Below are positions 37,458 through 48,043 of a DNA stretch of 64,000 nucleotides, piece by piece (position 1 is the first letter of the stretch; each line of letters begins with the position of its first letter). The notes under the pieces were generated by a model. The model was not told the origin of the DNA and made no database searches. It worked only from the letters and a program-made list of their open reading frames with translations. The stretch covers positions 26,023-90,022 of the forward strand of contig JASAMV010004886.1 of the NCBI GenBank assembly GCA_030248065.1. The letters are read 5' to 3'. The position numbers and the translations under genes are program-made. This DNA is from Rhynchonema sp. JSB1_4. Lineage: Eukaryota > Nematoda > Chromadorea > Monhysterida > Xyalidae.

Positions 37458-40303
37458 TCATGATTCGATGGCGTCTTCGATGTCATCGTCCAGGTTCGAG
37501 TCTCGGTCGAGTCGCTGGGTCGCAGTCTGAGTCGGACCGGTTGTGACCACGTGACCATGGTAGGTCAATGTCGCTGCACGCGCACAGTTCGACACGACCA
37601 CTGCCTTGATGGCACTGCGATTCACGTTCATTGACGACACCTAAATGACAGTGGATTAGCTTGGTTTCGACGTTGGTGCATCGAATAGTATCTGCTATCA
37701 TCACGTGATTTTCAAGATTCAGGACTTCATTTTGAGATTTCATTTGGTTTGACGATCAGCGTGGAAAGAGATGTTTCCAGGTAGAAAAAGTCGGTGGCGA
37801 AATTAGCGAGATCAACAAATTCCGACACATCGCCCATTTTAGAAACGCACAGCGTCACATATTTTCAATTGAATCGAATAACCCAATGAAATCCCAACAA
37901 ATACTACCTGTTTCCACGTATTTTCGTTGATGTTGTATCGTTCGACGTCAGCAATGGTGGTCGTACCGTTGAATCCCCCGATGGCATAAACACAATCATG
38001 CAGGATGACGCACGCAAAGTTGCTGCGCGGCGTATCCATCGCTTTCAGCTGACGCCAGATGGAAGTCTAGAACGGGCGTTTTTGCATTTGCCTGATAATT
38101 CAGGCATTTTATGTTATGATTTATCTAGTACATTCGAGTCCCAAGTTTCGATGGTGTCAAGTCGTTGTGTGCCGTCGAACCCGCCCACAGCGTACACGTG
38201 CACAACGTCGGTGTTGTCGTCGGGACACTCAACCACCAGCGATAGGCCTGCGTCGGAATTGTTAATTATGATCACATTAAACTAACAGTCCAATAAATGT
38301 TAAAAAATGTGCACAATAGACAAATGTGTTTTTGTCAATTTTATGCCCATCAACCGACCGCTTCGTGGCTGACACATGTCCGTGACGAGATGCCACTGAT
38401 CGATTTCGGCGTTGTAGATTTCGACCGACAACAGCACGGATTCGCCTGAGTTGACAAGGCGGAATGACAATTGAATGTTGCGGAGGTTGATTCAACTTCG
38501 GTTTAATTCAAAACTATTCACCAACCGTTGAATCCTCCTGCGACGAATAGTCGTTGTTTGAATGCGACCATGGCAGCATCGCTGCGCACTCTTTGCATCG
38601 GTGTGATCAAACGCCACTGATTCTTCTGCAAAGGATTCCATGTGATGATTTTTCTCTCATTGCATATCAAACAAGATGGGTATTCACTTTCGGGTCGAAA
38701 CATTCAGCGGATCGCAATCGAGTTCGCCCATCGAACCCCCCGACCGCGTAGATGCATCCGTCCATGAGCACCGCACTCACGTAGCAACGTGGCACCCACA
38801 TCGGCGCTGCATCGTGCCATTCGGCTGCAGATCGCGACCTTTTCAATGCTTGCCTGATTATCAGGGTCAGTCACGTGATCTAACCTGTGTCCACATTCAT
38901 GTACCGCACACCGTTGTAATAGTCGGTGCCGTCGAAGCCACCGATGACGTACAGCCGTTTGTCGACCGGCACCAACGCGTGATACGCCCGGGGTTTGTGA
39001 CCTGTCGGTGAAGCATTACATAATGCAATGAAAGAGAAAATCATCATAGCTATTTTGTAACACCTTGTTGTGTGTTGAGTGTGTACCATCGATCGGTGTT
39101 GACATCGTAGCATTCGAGTACAGCTGTGGGTGCCCCATCCGTCCATCCCCCAACAGCAAACAACACGTCACGTGGCACACGCGGACGATACTCGTAGATG
39201 GACAGTTCGGGCATGACATTACTGCTTGCTCTCTCGCTCTCCGCTGATCGCTGTCAGATGAGATGAGAGGTTAGAATGGAGATTGAAGGCGAAATAGATG
39301 AAAAAGAATGTGAAACGAACCAAATCACCATCACCGATCAATGTTGTGATTCTGTCGATTTTAGTGTTGATCTCCGGTGTGGGCCAATCGCGCGCAACGC
39401 GTTGCAATGTGCGTGCACTGCAGAACGACAGACGAATCGCTCCTGAAAGACGCACTCGTGATGTAGTTAGAATGTGCATGTGATGTTTCACAACCCAACC
39501 AACCAATGCAGTGCTGTGCATGCGCACGTCGTGTCTGATCACCGAATGCCCACCATTCAATCGCGTGCAGCACCTGATCCTCACTGGTCACATGCAATCG
39601 ATCATCGAATAGCAGCGATTCGAGATGTGCACCCGGCAGTGACAGCCTGAATCAATCAATCCATCCGATCCGTCCATCAATCAATGCATCAATCACCCAC
39701 CAATCTGTGGCGCGCATCACTTGTGCGGCGTGTGTGAGGACGTATTCTCTACACTGTTGTGCGAGTTGTGTCAGCTGCCAGTCATCGGCGTACAGCCACA
39801 TGGACACGATGTTGTCGGCCGACGCGCGTGACATCAGATACGAGATGCAGATGCGCAACAGCGAATCGATCAGCCATTCGTGCGCCAATGGCAGAATGTC
39901 CTGTGATTGATTGAATGGGTTTTTGATTGATTCTACTGTCTATTGATTAAAGAATCGTATGCCCAAACCTGCACGATGTCAAAATTGAGATGTGGTTGAA
40001 TGTCACGTCCGTAAATATGATCAACGATGTATTGCAGCACGCCCACACTGACATCAGCACGCACGCGTTGTGGCTGGCTGCGGCCGTGCATGAACACCGA
40101 TCGAAGGTATGGACTGGCCTGCAATTGCAATGGGGTTACTGTAGTCGTTACCGTAACCCAAATAATATCGTAACACCCCAACTAACAGCAGCGAGCATAC
40201 AACAGTGCGCCTGAATTCGTTCGTTGTCGACTGTCGATATCAATTCACAATCGGATAATTGATGTGGCAAATCCAGTAATGGAATGGTCGATGATGTTGT
40301 CAT
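37458..40303 (-). CDS. BTB-BACK-Kelch (KLHL-type) protein
   Basis: Thirteen exons, 609 aa: 40303-40187, 40118-39969, 39900-39701, 39646-39504, 39442-39321, 39250-39064, 39001-38885, 38824-38688, 38625-38526, 38445-38347, 38247-38132, 38066-37908, 37640-37458. BTB occupies about residues 1-90 (CELISTVD, ASPYLRSVFMHG, VDHIYGRDI). BACK follows (ADNIVSMWLYADDW, HAIEWWAF). Six Kelch repeats are visible by their double-glycine turns (LFAVGGWTDG, YVIGGFDGTD, YAVGGFDGRT, FVAGGFNG, YAVGGFDGTQ, YAIGGFNGTT). The length fits the KLHL family, whose members act as substrate adaptors for Cullin-3 ubiquitin ligases. The intron after exon 10 appears to use a GC donor. The substrate cannot be inferred. Confidence 0.92.
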
Positions 40304-41002
40304 GATGATGGTCAAGTCAAGGGCCAAGTTTGTGTGTAAAATAGGGCTGGGTTGACGTCTGTGTGAATGAACCCCAGAACTGAATGCTGAACAATTGATT
40401 CATTCGGATCCAAGAACCATCCCTCCACATAGGCTTCATTCAGGTCGAGTTAGCTGAAGATAGGCTTAATGATTAGGCTTCGGGTTATACTTTTATGAAC
40501 CACACCACACCTCATTGAAGGAAAGTGATTGTCTGCCGTACGAGGCCAACGAAAACCCGCGATCTTGGATTCGGTGTTCTCAACAGACAATCGTATTGAT
40601 GATCCAAGCTATCGACGGAGGGGTCAGGATTTAGCTTTTTTGTTGTGTTTCATCAGTTCATTTGTTGTGTTTGCATCTCGTCTCTGCGCCACTGCGCCCG
40701 TGTCCCTTTTGGTCATGGATCACACACAGACCCCACGAAAGATACGCGCAGTTCGCGTTAAGAAAAAATTTGCGGAAAGCGGAAAGAAAAGTGAAAAATT
40801 TCTGAAAGTGAGAATTTCTGTCGATTGTGCAAGGTTTGACGAACAAACTTGGAAGATGGCCGACAAATAAATTAGTAGCCAAACTCCTGACTACCAGTAC
40901 GTTCCAGAAATTGCTCAATATTGCAAATAAATAGTGCAGAACTCGCCGCTTTTGCTCCGTTTCCTGCAAATCCGTCAGTCCCACAAATTTGGGGGAAGGG
41001 AA
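40304..41002. promoter_or_regulatory. Divergent intergenic region, Kelch and OTUD3-like genes
   Basis: About 0.7 kb separates the two start codons, which face away from each other. It probably contains both promoters. A 113-codon open frame (40529-40870, +) overlaps it but shows no domain and no splice fit, so I do not call it a gene. No clear TATA or operator motif was recognised. Confidence 0.45.
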
Positions 41003-44000
41003 ATGGCGCGAAAGAAGACGAACAATGTGATCGTGCAGCAAGACGCCAGACGGGAGCGGAAAGCACGTCAATACAGAGGCTCACCAGAAGCCAACTATTC
41101 TGGCATCAACAATGCTCCGCCCCAGAAACCTCAGCTTCAGGTATGTTCAGTGAATTAATTGATCCCCCCGGAATAGAGCCCCCCTAAGTAAACTCCCCCA
41201 TACAGTTGTGTACTAAGGATGGATAGTTGTGCACAGGTACCAGAAGTTGGTTGGTTTATTGCTCTCAGTGACGCATAAAACCATTCACGTAAATTAGTGA
41301 TAGAAGCACAGTTACAAGACCGGGTGGGACAATTACGGAAATGAAAATAGTTACAACACTGGTTATAACAAAACCACAGCAAATAAAAGCTACAAAAAGC
41401 GCCAAGGAGAGAGAAAGATCACGGACATCAGGACAGATCACAGGACATGTTAACAGAACTGAAAATTATGCATTAATCCTCGTCCTCGTCAAACGACAAA
41501 TGTCGGGCTCAGAGGGCGCATATTGGGATCAGTCCATATTGTCAACAGTCCAGAACGGATGGTGGGTTGGTGATTGTCCGTCACTTCCGTGTACCACCAT
41601 TTAGCGACGTGGCTGGCGTCCCCAGGCTGACGTGAATGCGTATCGAACGAGACATCGCTATATCCATCTCGTTGACCGCATCCGGACGCGGTGGCGATAG
41701 AGCCCCAGAAGTCGGGCCGGGCCGCGATTTTGGGCTTTTGGCTCGGGCCGGGCCGGCCAAACCCGGCCCTATTGCGACCTCTGACAAGCACATTTATGCA
41801 CGTTGGTTGTTCGTTTAGGGCATATAATACGCCTTCTATTGATGAACAGACACGAATGAATACGATTAAAGCAAATTGAAGCGAAAAACATCATTAAAGG
41901 GGCGGACTCATTGCTAAAAGTGCTCTTTTTATGATCTCAGCTTGTAGCTGGGATATGTGCGATCAGAATGACATCAAAATTAAATTAATCGGATGAAAAT
42001 CGACCGAGATTGAAGCGATTGAATCGGTCCAACCAGGAACAAAAATAATTTTGGACCAGCTGCATTTTTATTGCAAATCAGGGGAACCTCGTACTCTGGC
42101 CATGAAACATTCAGAAAAATAGTCGTTTTTATATGATCACTGCGTGACGTGGCTGTCAGCTGGCTGACCTCAAGTACACCAAGAAATGTGTCTTTGTTTT
42201 CATATAGAAAGGACTGTTTTTCTGAATGTTTCATGGCCAGAGTACGAGGTTCCCCTGATTTGCAATAAAAATGCAGCTGGTCCAAAATTATTTTTGTTCC
42301 TAGTCGACCCGATTCAATCGCTTCGATCTCGGCCGATTCCGAACCGATCGGCTTAATCTTGGTGGCTTTATGATGGCGCGGGTCTCAGCTACACGCTGAA
42401 ACCATAAACAGGGCACTTTTAGCAATGAGTCGCCCCCTTTAAACCTATTTTAGGGGTGCTTCTGGGAGCAATTTTCCAGATTTGGGTCAGTGAATTAATA
42501 GAGGCCCCCGGAATAGAGCCCCCCCCCAAATGGGGTCAGTGAATTAATGGAGCCCCCCATGTATTTAGGTTTTTACGGTACATGTACCTGTGTACGACTA
42601 TCAGTATCAAGCCTTTAATACGCCAACGTATGGGGGATTTCATTTAGGGAAGCTCTATTATTCTGTTTGGGGGGGGGGGCTAATCACTGACCCTTTTTAG
42701 GGGGCTCTATTTTGGTTTTTACCGTACCTCGAGTCAACCCGTCAACCCTTGGTGGATGGGGGTGGGGAAGGGTATCAATCTCGAGCCGACCCCGAACGAA
42801 GCCCGAAGGGTATCTCGAGTCAGTAGATTTCTGCTTTTCAAAGGCAAAAATGGGTGTTTTTCGACCTCGGAATTCCTAAAAATCGCACAAACACACAAAA
42901 ACGGCCATTTTAGGCCAGTTTTCGGCCACAATCACTGCAGTGGCTGGTGGATGGGGAGATTTCCCCCCTAAGCGGTATCTATTTCGAGTCAACCCTTAGG
43001 GGGGATGGTGGGGGAAGGGTATCTATCTCGACAATTGCAAGCAAAAAACGGGAACCGATGGTAAAATACCCCCCCACTTTTTTCGTGTCTAAGAGAAGAC
43101 TTTTTGACCACAGTACCAAAATTGACCGTTTTTCGCCTGAAAATGTCAAAAATCGCCTGAAACCGCAAGAAACACCTGTTTTAAGCACTTTTACACCAAT
43201 TTTTGACGCTTTAGAAGATTTTTGGGGTTTCTTTACCAGAAACCCCCTCGGGTATGGAAAATTTGGATTTTTGAAAAAAAAACCCTGGTATGGGAAATCT
43301 TTGATTTTTGGGAACATGTGTGGGAAATTTCCAGAAAATTGAGCTGGGCATGGGAAACTTTCGATTTCTCAACGAGCAACGACATCGCTGCCCCCGCAGC
43401 TACACCAGTGGTCGGGGGCCGCTGGGTTCTATTACCGGTGACGAATGTGGAACGCACGCGGGTCCAATGAAATGCAAGCAAGGCACTTGGTCCATGGATA
43501 TTTTGAGCTGACCTGATTTAGTTCTATCATGATGTCTTCAGGCGGGCATGCGCAGCTCCGACGCGTATCTGCAGCCGGATGACGAGCATTTCATGAATTT
43601 CCGCGATCAGCTCGCATCGCTCGGTCTGATGTTACGTGACATTCCCGGTGACGGGTGAGTTTCGTGATTGTTTTTAGTTTGTGTTTGGGTTTGCTGTCTT
43701 GTTCTTTGGCAGGTTCTCCTCGTGACAAGCATTCAAACAAACGTTGCGTCTCGTCTCCTCAATGAAACGTGTCGATTTTGCAGCAATTGTCTGTTCCGTG
43801 CGCTTGGCGACCAAATCGAGGGTCACGGCACCAACCACATGCGGCATCGAATGGACACCGTGCGGTACATGATCGAGAATCGCAAAGATTTTGAGCCGTT
43901 CATGGACATGCCCTTCGAACAATACAGTTCGTTTGGACTAATACTGAGAGTTCTGGCTGATGAAAATTTGTCTACCGAATTGTTTGTTGTTTTCCAGTCG

Positions 44001-45598
44001 ACAATCTGAGTCGTCCGGGCACCTACGCCGGTCAGGATGCACTAGTGGCTTTCGCTCGTTGGCATCAAGTCAATATTGTCATTCATCAATTGAACTCACC
44101 TGCATGGAAGGTTGATTTCATGTCTTTTTGCCAGAATTTCTCGGTTCAAGCTCATATTTTGTAACAATGTGACCCAATGACGAGTTTACAGATCACCGAA
44201 TGTCCGCATACCGACCGTGAGCTGCATCTGTCCTACCACAACGGTGAACATTACAGCAGTGTCCGGCAGATTGGGGATATCGGCACGGCGAAACCAGCCA
44301 ACGTCAGGATAAAACCAAACGTATGTTGCTGTTGATGTGTGATAGTGGTTGTTTGAATTTCATCACAAACAACGTGCAAATTGCCACCCTATATTTAGCA
44401 AGCCAACGATGTGGCATGTTGTGCTGCATTGACGCGCTCATCGACCACCCGTCCTCTGTCCGTCGTCGCACCCACGGCCGCGCAGCCGTTTGCCACCACC
44501 ACTGTCCATAGGAAGTACCAGGTCGGCTGTCGATCATTTTCTCAATTTGAAAGTGCAGTCCATCTGTTGACCTTTTGAAACATTTTTCAGTTACCGATCC
44601 AATTTGGTGACTCTGAGACGGCCGACACGGACGCAGACAGTGGGGCAGAATTTGCTGGCTTGCACGCTGCCGCCACTGCTAGTGCAACTGCGTCGTCGTC
44701 AACCGGTATGCTTCCTGACTAAAAATAAACGAACAGCCCCACGATTGAAGAATCACAAAAATTCTATGTAAATTTTTTCTACACACAAGTAACACACTGT
44801 TCTTATGCCCTTCAGGTGATATGACGACGACAGCTGGCACCAACAACGATTTGCAAGACAATACAGATTTATTGCAACGGATCGTGGACGTCACCGGCGT
44901 TTATGTGCGTCTTTTTTGTCCTATCTTTGAATTTTATTTACGCTGGGAACAGTAATGACTCAGCTATCATTTTTCTGCCACAGGACGTTGAACTGGTGCA
45001 GCAAGTGTTGATTCAGCACAATTTCAATGAGGCTGACGTGGTCGAATACCTGATGACGCACTTTGGCGTTGCTGCGCAACAAACGAACGGCAACGCTGCC
45101 GCAACGGACACAAATAATACAACTGTGATAAATGGTGTGTTTGTAGTTTTTGTCAACACGTAGTTTGTAGCAATACGGTATGTCGTTGTGATCAGACTGT
45201 TACAAAAACGATACAAATCAAAATCTCTCCCTTGCAGAGAAACCTGTGAAGCGTGGTAGGGACAATGCCAAAGTCGCTGGCGGTGGTGGGACCATAAAAC
45301 GGGATCAGCCGTTCAAAAAGGTTGCTTTTCTTATTTTCTTGTTACGTTTTTTATAAGCAACGTTTGCCGGAAACCGTAATTTTTGCACGTCTAAAAATTC
45401 AACCAATGTCAAAATATTTCCCCATTTTCCATATAATTGCAGCTTTCCAACCGCGAGCGCAAAGAACAACAGCGTTTGGAGAAACAGCAAAACGACGAGA
45501 AACAAACCAAAGCGAAACAAAGCAGCAACGATCAGCAACAGGCCCCGCCACAACAGGAGCCGATCATTGTGAATCATTTGGGAATGCTCAACTTATAG
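41003..45598 (+). CDS. OTU-domain deubiquitinase, OTUD3-like
   Basis: Eleven exons, 450 aa: 41003-41140, 43542-43654, 43784-43926, 43998-44110, 44192-44320, 44399-44521, 44591-44705, 44816-44904, 44984-45134, 45238-45320, 45443-45598. The basic N-terminus starts MARKKTNN. The OTU domain has the catalytic motif PGDGNCLFRAL (Asp and Cys) and the His motif [26 protein letters not shown] is also OTUD3-like. A UBA-like segment ([20 protein letters not shown]) follows, then a Lys/Gln-rich tail starting [15 protein letters not shown], as in OTUD3. OTUD3 removes ubiquitin chains from substrates; specificity here is inferred from the family only. Intron 1 is 2.4 kb and full of repeats. The catalytic triad looks intact. 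Confidence 0.92.
41706..41783. repeat. Deleted copy of hAT-like MITE A
   Basis: Only the two GGGCCGGG-rich ends remain (CAGAAGTCGGGCC to ATTGCGACCTCTG), joined after loss of the middle. It lies in OTUD3-like intron 1. Confidence 0.65.
41898..42438. repeat. TTAA-flanked inverted-repeat MITE 3 (OTUD3-like intron 1)
   Basis: The ends are AGGGGCGGACTCATTGC and GCAATGAGTCGCCCCCT, with TTAA on both sides (41894-41897 and 42439-42442). Near the centre an almost perfect 80-90 bp inverted pair (around GGACCAGCTGCATTTTTATT at 42055 and 42275) would form a strong hairpin. The length of 541 bp is close to the 540 bp of element 31364-31903, but the sequence differs. Confidence 0.82.
42935..43420. repeat. 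Diverged relative of hAT-like MITE F
   Basis: Blocks such as AAAATGTCAAAAATCGC, TTTTAAGCACTTTT, 'agaagatttttgggg' and TTTCGATTTCTCAACGA follow the same order as in 19213-19642. The ends (GCAGTGGCTGG, CTACACCAGTGG) resemble hAT ends, but I cannot see a target duplication. Confidence 0.55.
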
Positions 45599-45659
45599 AT
45601 CTTGGTCAATATTGGAGCGTGGTCTGTATAGATCTTGGTCAATATTGGAGCGTGGTCTG
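45594..45659 (+). repeat. 33-bp tandem duplication at the OTUD3-like stop codon
   Basis: Two perfect copies of a 33-bp unit starting TATAGATCTTGGTC lie directly after the last sense codons. The first copy contains the stop TAG, so the protein is unaffected and the second copy lies in the 3' UTR. The rest of 45660-46816 has no recognisable gene. Confidence 0.85.
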
Positions 45660-46816
45660 AAGCTTGTTGAACATCAATGCAGGCAGGGCGTCGGTTTATG
45701 GCAATCAACCCTCTTCATTCCATGCCACATTGTGTCAGAATGTCAAGGTTTTGACAATAATATCCATTGGTTGCGCTCATGAATTGTCTTACTACACCTA
45801 GTGTTACTTACATGCTGTGGGTGGGGTGGACTGTAGCTGCTTTTCATGGAATTTCAATGTGCAGTGTTGTGCTTTCAGATTATGTATCTTGTTTCAGATA
45901 TCTATCAGTTTTTTCGAAATCTGTGTTTCTGTCCTTCCTTGCACCGAACACAATTCTAATCGTGCACTTGTTCAGTGATGTGAGCTTCACTGGGCTTTTA
46001 ATTTCACTGCTTTTTCAGTGTATAAATTTCATCTGAACTTTGTTTGACGTAGACAGTAGGTAAAATTTGGCAAGTTGGTGGTTTTCTTGTGCACTTTTGA
46101 TTGTTCTGGTGTTTTCTATCGGACGTTGTGCCTTTGTGCCCGTTTGTACCTATTTATTATATCTATCAGAGTGATTAGGGGTTGATTTTGTCTCCGATTA
46201 TTCCGCGTAATATTGATTGTGTAACCGTGCTTGTATGTGTTTTCGTGTTGGTAGGTAACGAAATTCCTGAAAGTGATCATCGCGCCGCGTCCAGTTTTTT
46301 TTAAATTAATTCTGTCAAACTCCGTGCAAATTATTTTTGATTTTAAAATGAACTGAATCACATTTGTAATTCTCTGTTTTGTCATTGGTCGTGTTTCATT
46401 TCATTCAGAAGACGCGCTCTTGTGGGATTGTTTGCTAAGTGTGTTCAACAGCTAGCTGTCTCGGCTCACGCAGTTAAGTTTGTTCAAAACCATGTGATGA
46501 ATTGTCGTTATATGTAGCTTTCTTTCGCGTCATTTTGTGGATGTACAATGTACATAATATCCAATCGCATATGATTGTGTGACATACTCGTGCAGATAAA
46601 GTTGGTCCGAATATCTCACTCTGATTTCATCACTGATTTTCGGATTCGATGCGTTTTGTCGCATGTTGATCTTGTACCCTACCTTTGCATTAGCTAAAAA
46701 GTGTAAATTCTGGGTTTAGTGGAAAGCAAAAGACACCGTGTCATGTTCTTGGCTGATGTTCTTCACGACACTGAAATAGGATGACAGTTGTGTTACAGGT
46801 TCGCTAATAGATTAAA

Positions 46817-47669
46817 ATGAGCGCAAGGACCGATTCCGGCGATGATAAAGCGAAACAGACCTCCCAGAGTGAGCCCGATGATCCCAAACCATCACCCAGC
46901 CGCACCACCGAGTCACGAAAGCGGACACAAAGTGAAGAGGGGAAGAAAAATAAAAGGGAAGGCAAACCGGAGGATAAAAAGAGTAAGAATGAGCTCGAGT
47001 CGAAAGTTCTGTCGGCCAACGACTGGGAGCACGCTGAATTTGGGGATGAGGAAAAGAAAGCGAAATTTCTCAGGCTGATGGGCGCATGCAAGGTTGGGAT
47101 CGGTTTGAGCTGTTGCAACCTAAAATTTGAGTCGTACCAATTATGTGATCATGTTTGGTTTCTTTCTCCAGGAGTCTCACTCTGGCAAAATAGTGATCGG
47201 CGACACAAAGCCGGAAGAAGAGGGCAGACATCACAGAGACGGTGAGTCACTCGAGTTCCAATTTTGTCTGCTTTTTGGTTAGCTCACTTGACATACAGTA
47301 TGTATGGTTATACATCACTTGAGAAGCCAAGTGCCTTGAGGTGGCACTAAGTTTACTTCACGACCAACTGCACCTAATTTTGCAGCCAAAACCGACCAGA
47401 AGCTAGTGACAGATCTCGAACGACAGTACACCAAGTCAATGACCGACCATCTCAAACATCGTGACCAGCGACATCGGGGGTTCGGCTACCACGGGGAATC
47501 GGAAGCGAGCATTGCTGGCGAGCCCAAGGATGCCGAACAAAGCAAGAAGGACGAACAACCTTCTGTTGAGACAAAGAAGACTGAAGAGAACACCTCGCAG
47601 CCGGAGGCGAAGAAAACGTTGAAACTCGGTGCGCTCAAATTTGTCGCCAGCAGTAGTGGAGACAAATGA
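46817..47669 (+). CDS. Small acidic protein (SMAP; homologue of human C11orf58)
   Basis: Three exons, 209 aa: 46817-47092, 47172-47241, 47386-47669. The N-terminal 65 residues are a charged, low-complexity Lys/Glu/Ser tract. The conserved SMAP core follows: DWEHAEFGDEEKKAKFLRLMG, then HSGKIVIGDTK, then LERQYTKSMTDHLKHRD and HRGFGYHG. This order matches vertebrate SMAP closely. The C-terminus is Glu/Lys-rich and ends near LGALKFVASSSGDK. The molecular function of SMAP is not established; the protein is predicted to be soluble and largely disordered. A poly(A) signal AATAAA is at 47892-47897. Confidence 0.9.
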
Positions 47670-47891
47670 TTGTTATTGTTGGTATTGCCAGTGCTCTGTT
47701 TTACCTAGTTCATGGAAATGAGCCGATAAACGCTTCTGGTTCGAGATTTGCACCCGATTTCCGTGAACTGGGCTAAGCGCTACTCTAGCTTGTTTACGGT
47801 GTCTGATCATGCACACTCTGCCCGTCAAGTATCGCGTTTTGTCTGTGGCTCGAGTGCAACATTTTTGATTATCATTTGTTTTGTGTTTGTC

Positions 47892-47897
47892 AATAAA
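47892..47897 (+). other. Candidate poly(A) signal of SMAP gene
   Basis: AATAAA lies 223 nt past the SMAP stop codon, before the oppositely oriented iGluR-like gene. Use is inferred. Confidence 0.45.
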
Positions 47898-48043
47898 TGA
47901 CCAAAAATAGCTCACAATGGAGTTTTTACACACAATGGATTTAGATCACACATTTTTTCAAAATAACATTAGCTACAGTCTTATGAATAACAGGTTTCAA
48001 GCATCGTGGTGCACAAACTCAAGCAATTCTCACAGCTCATATC

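Noticed and set aside
40529..40870. 113-codon open frame between the Kelch and OTUD3-like genes
   Set aside because: It has no recognisable domain, no splice partners, and lies in the divergent promoter interval.
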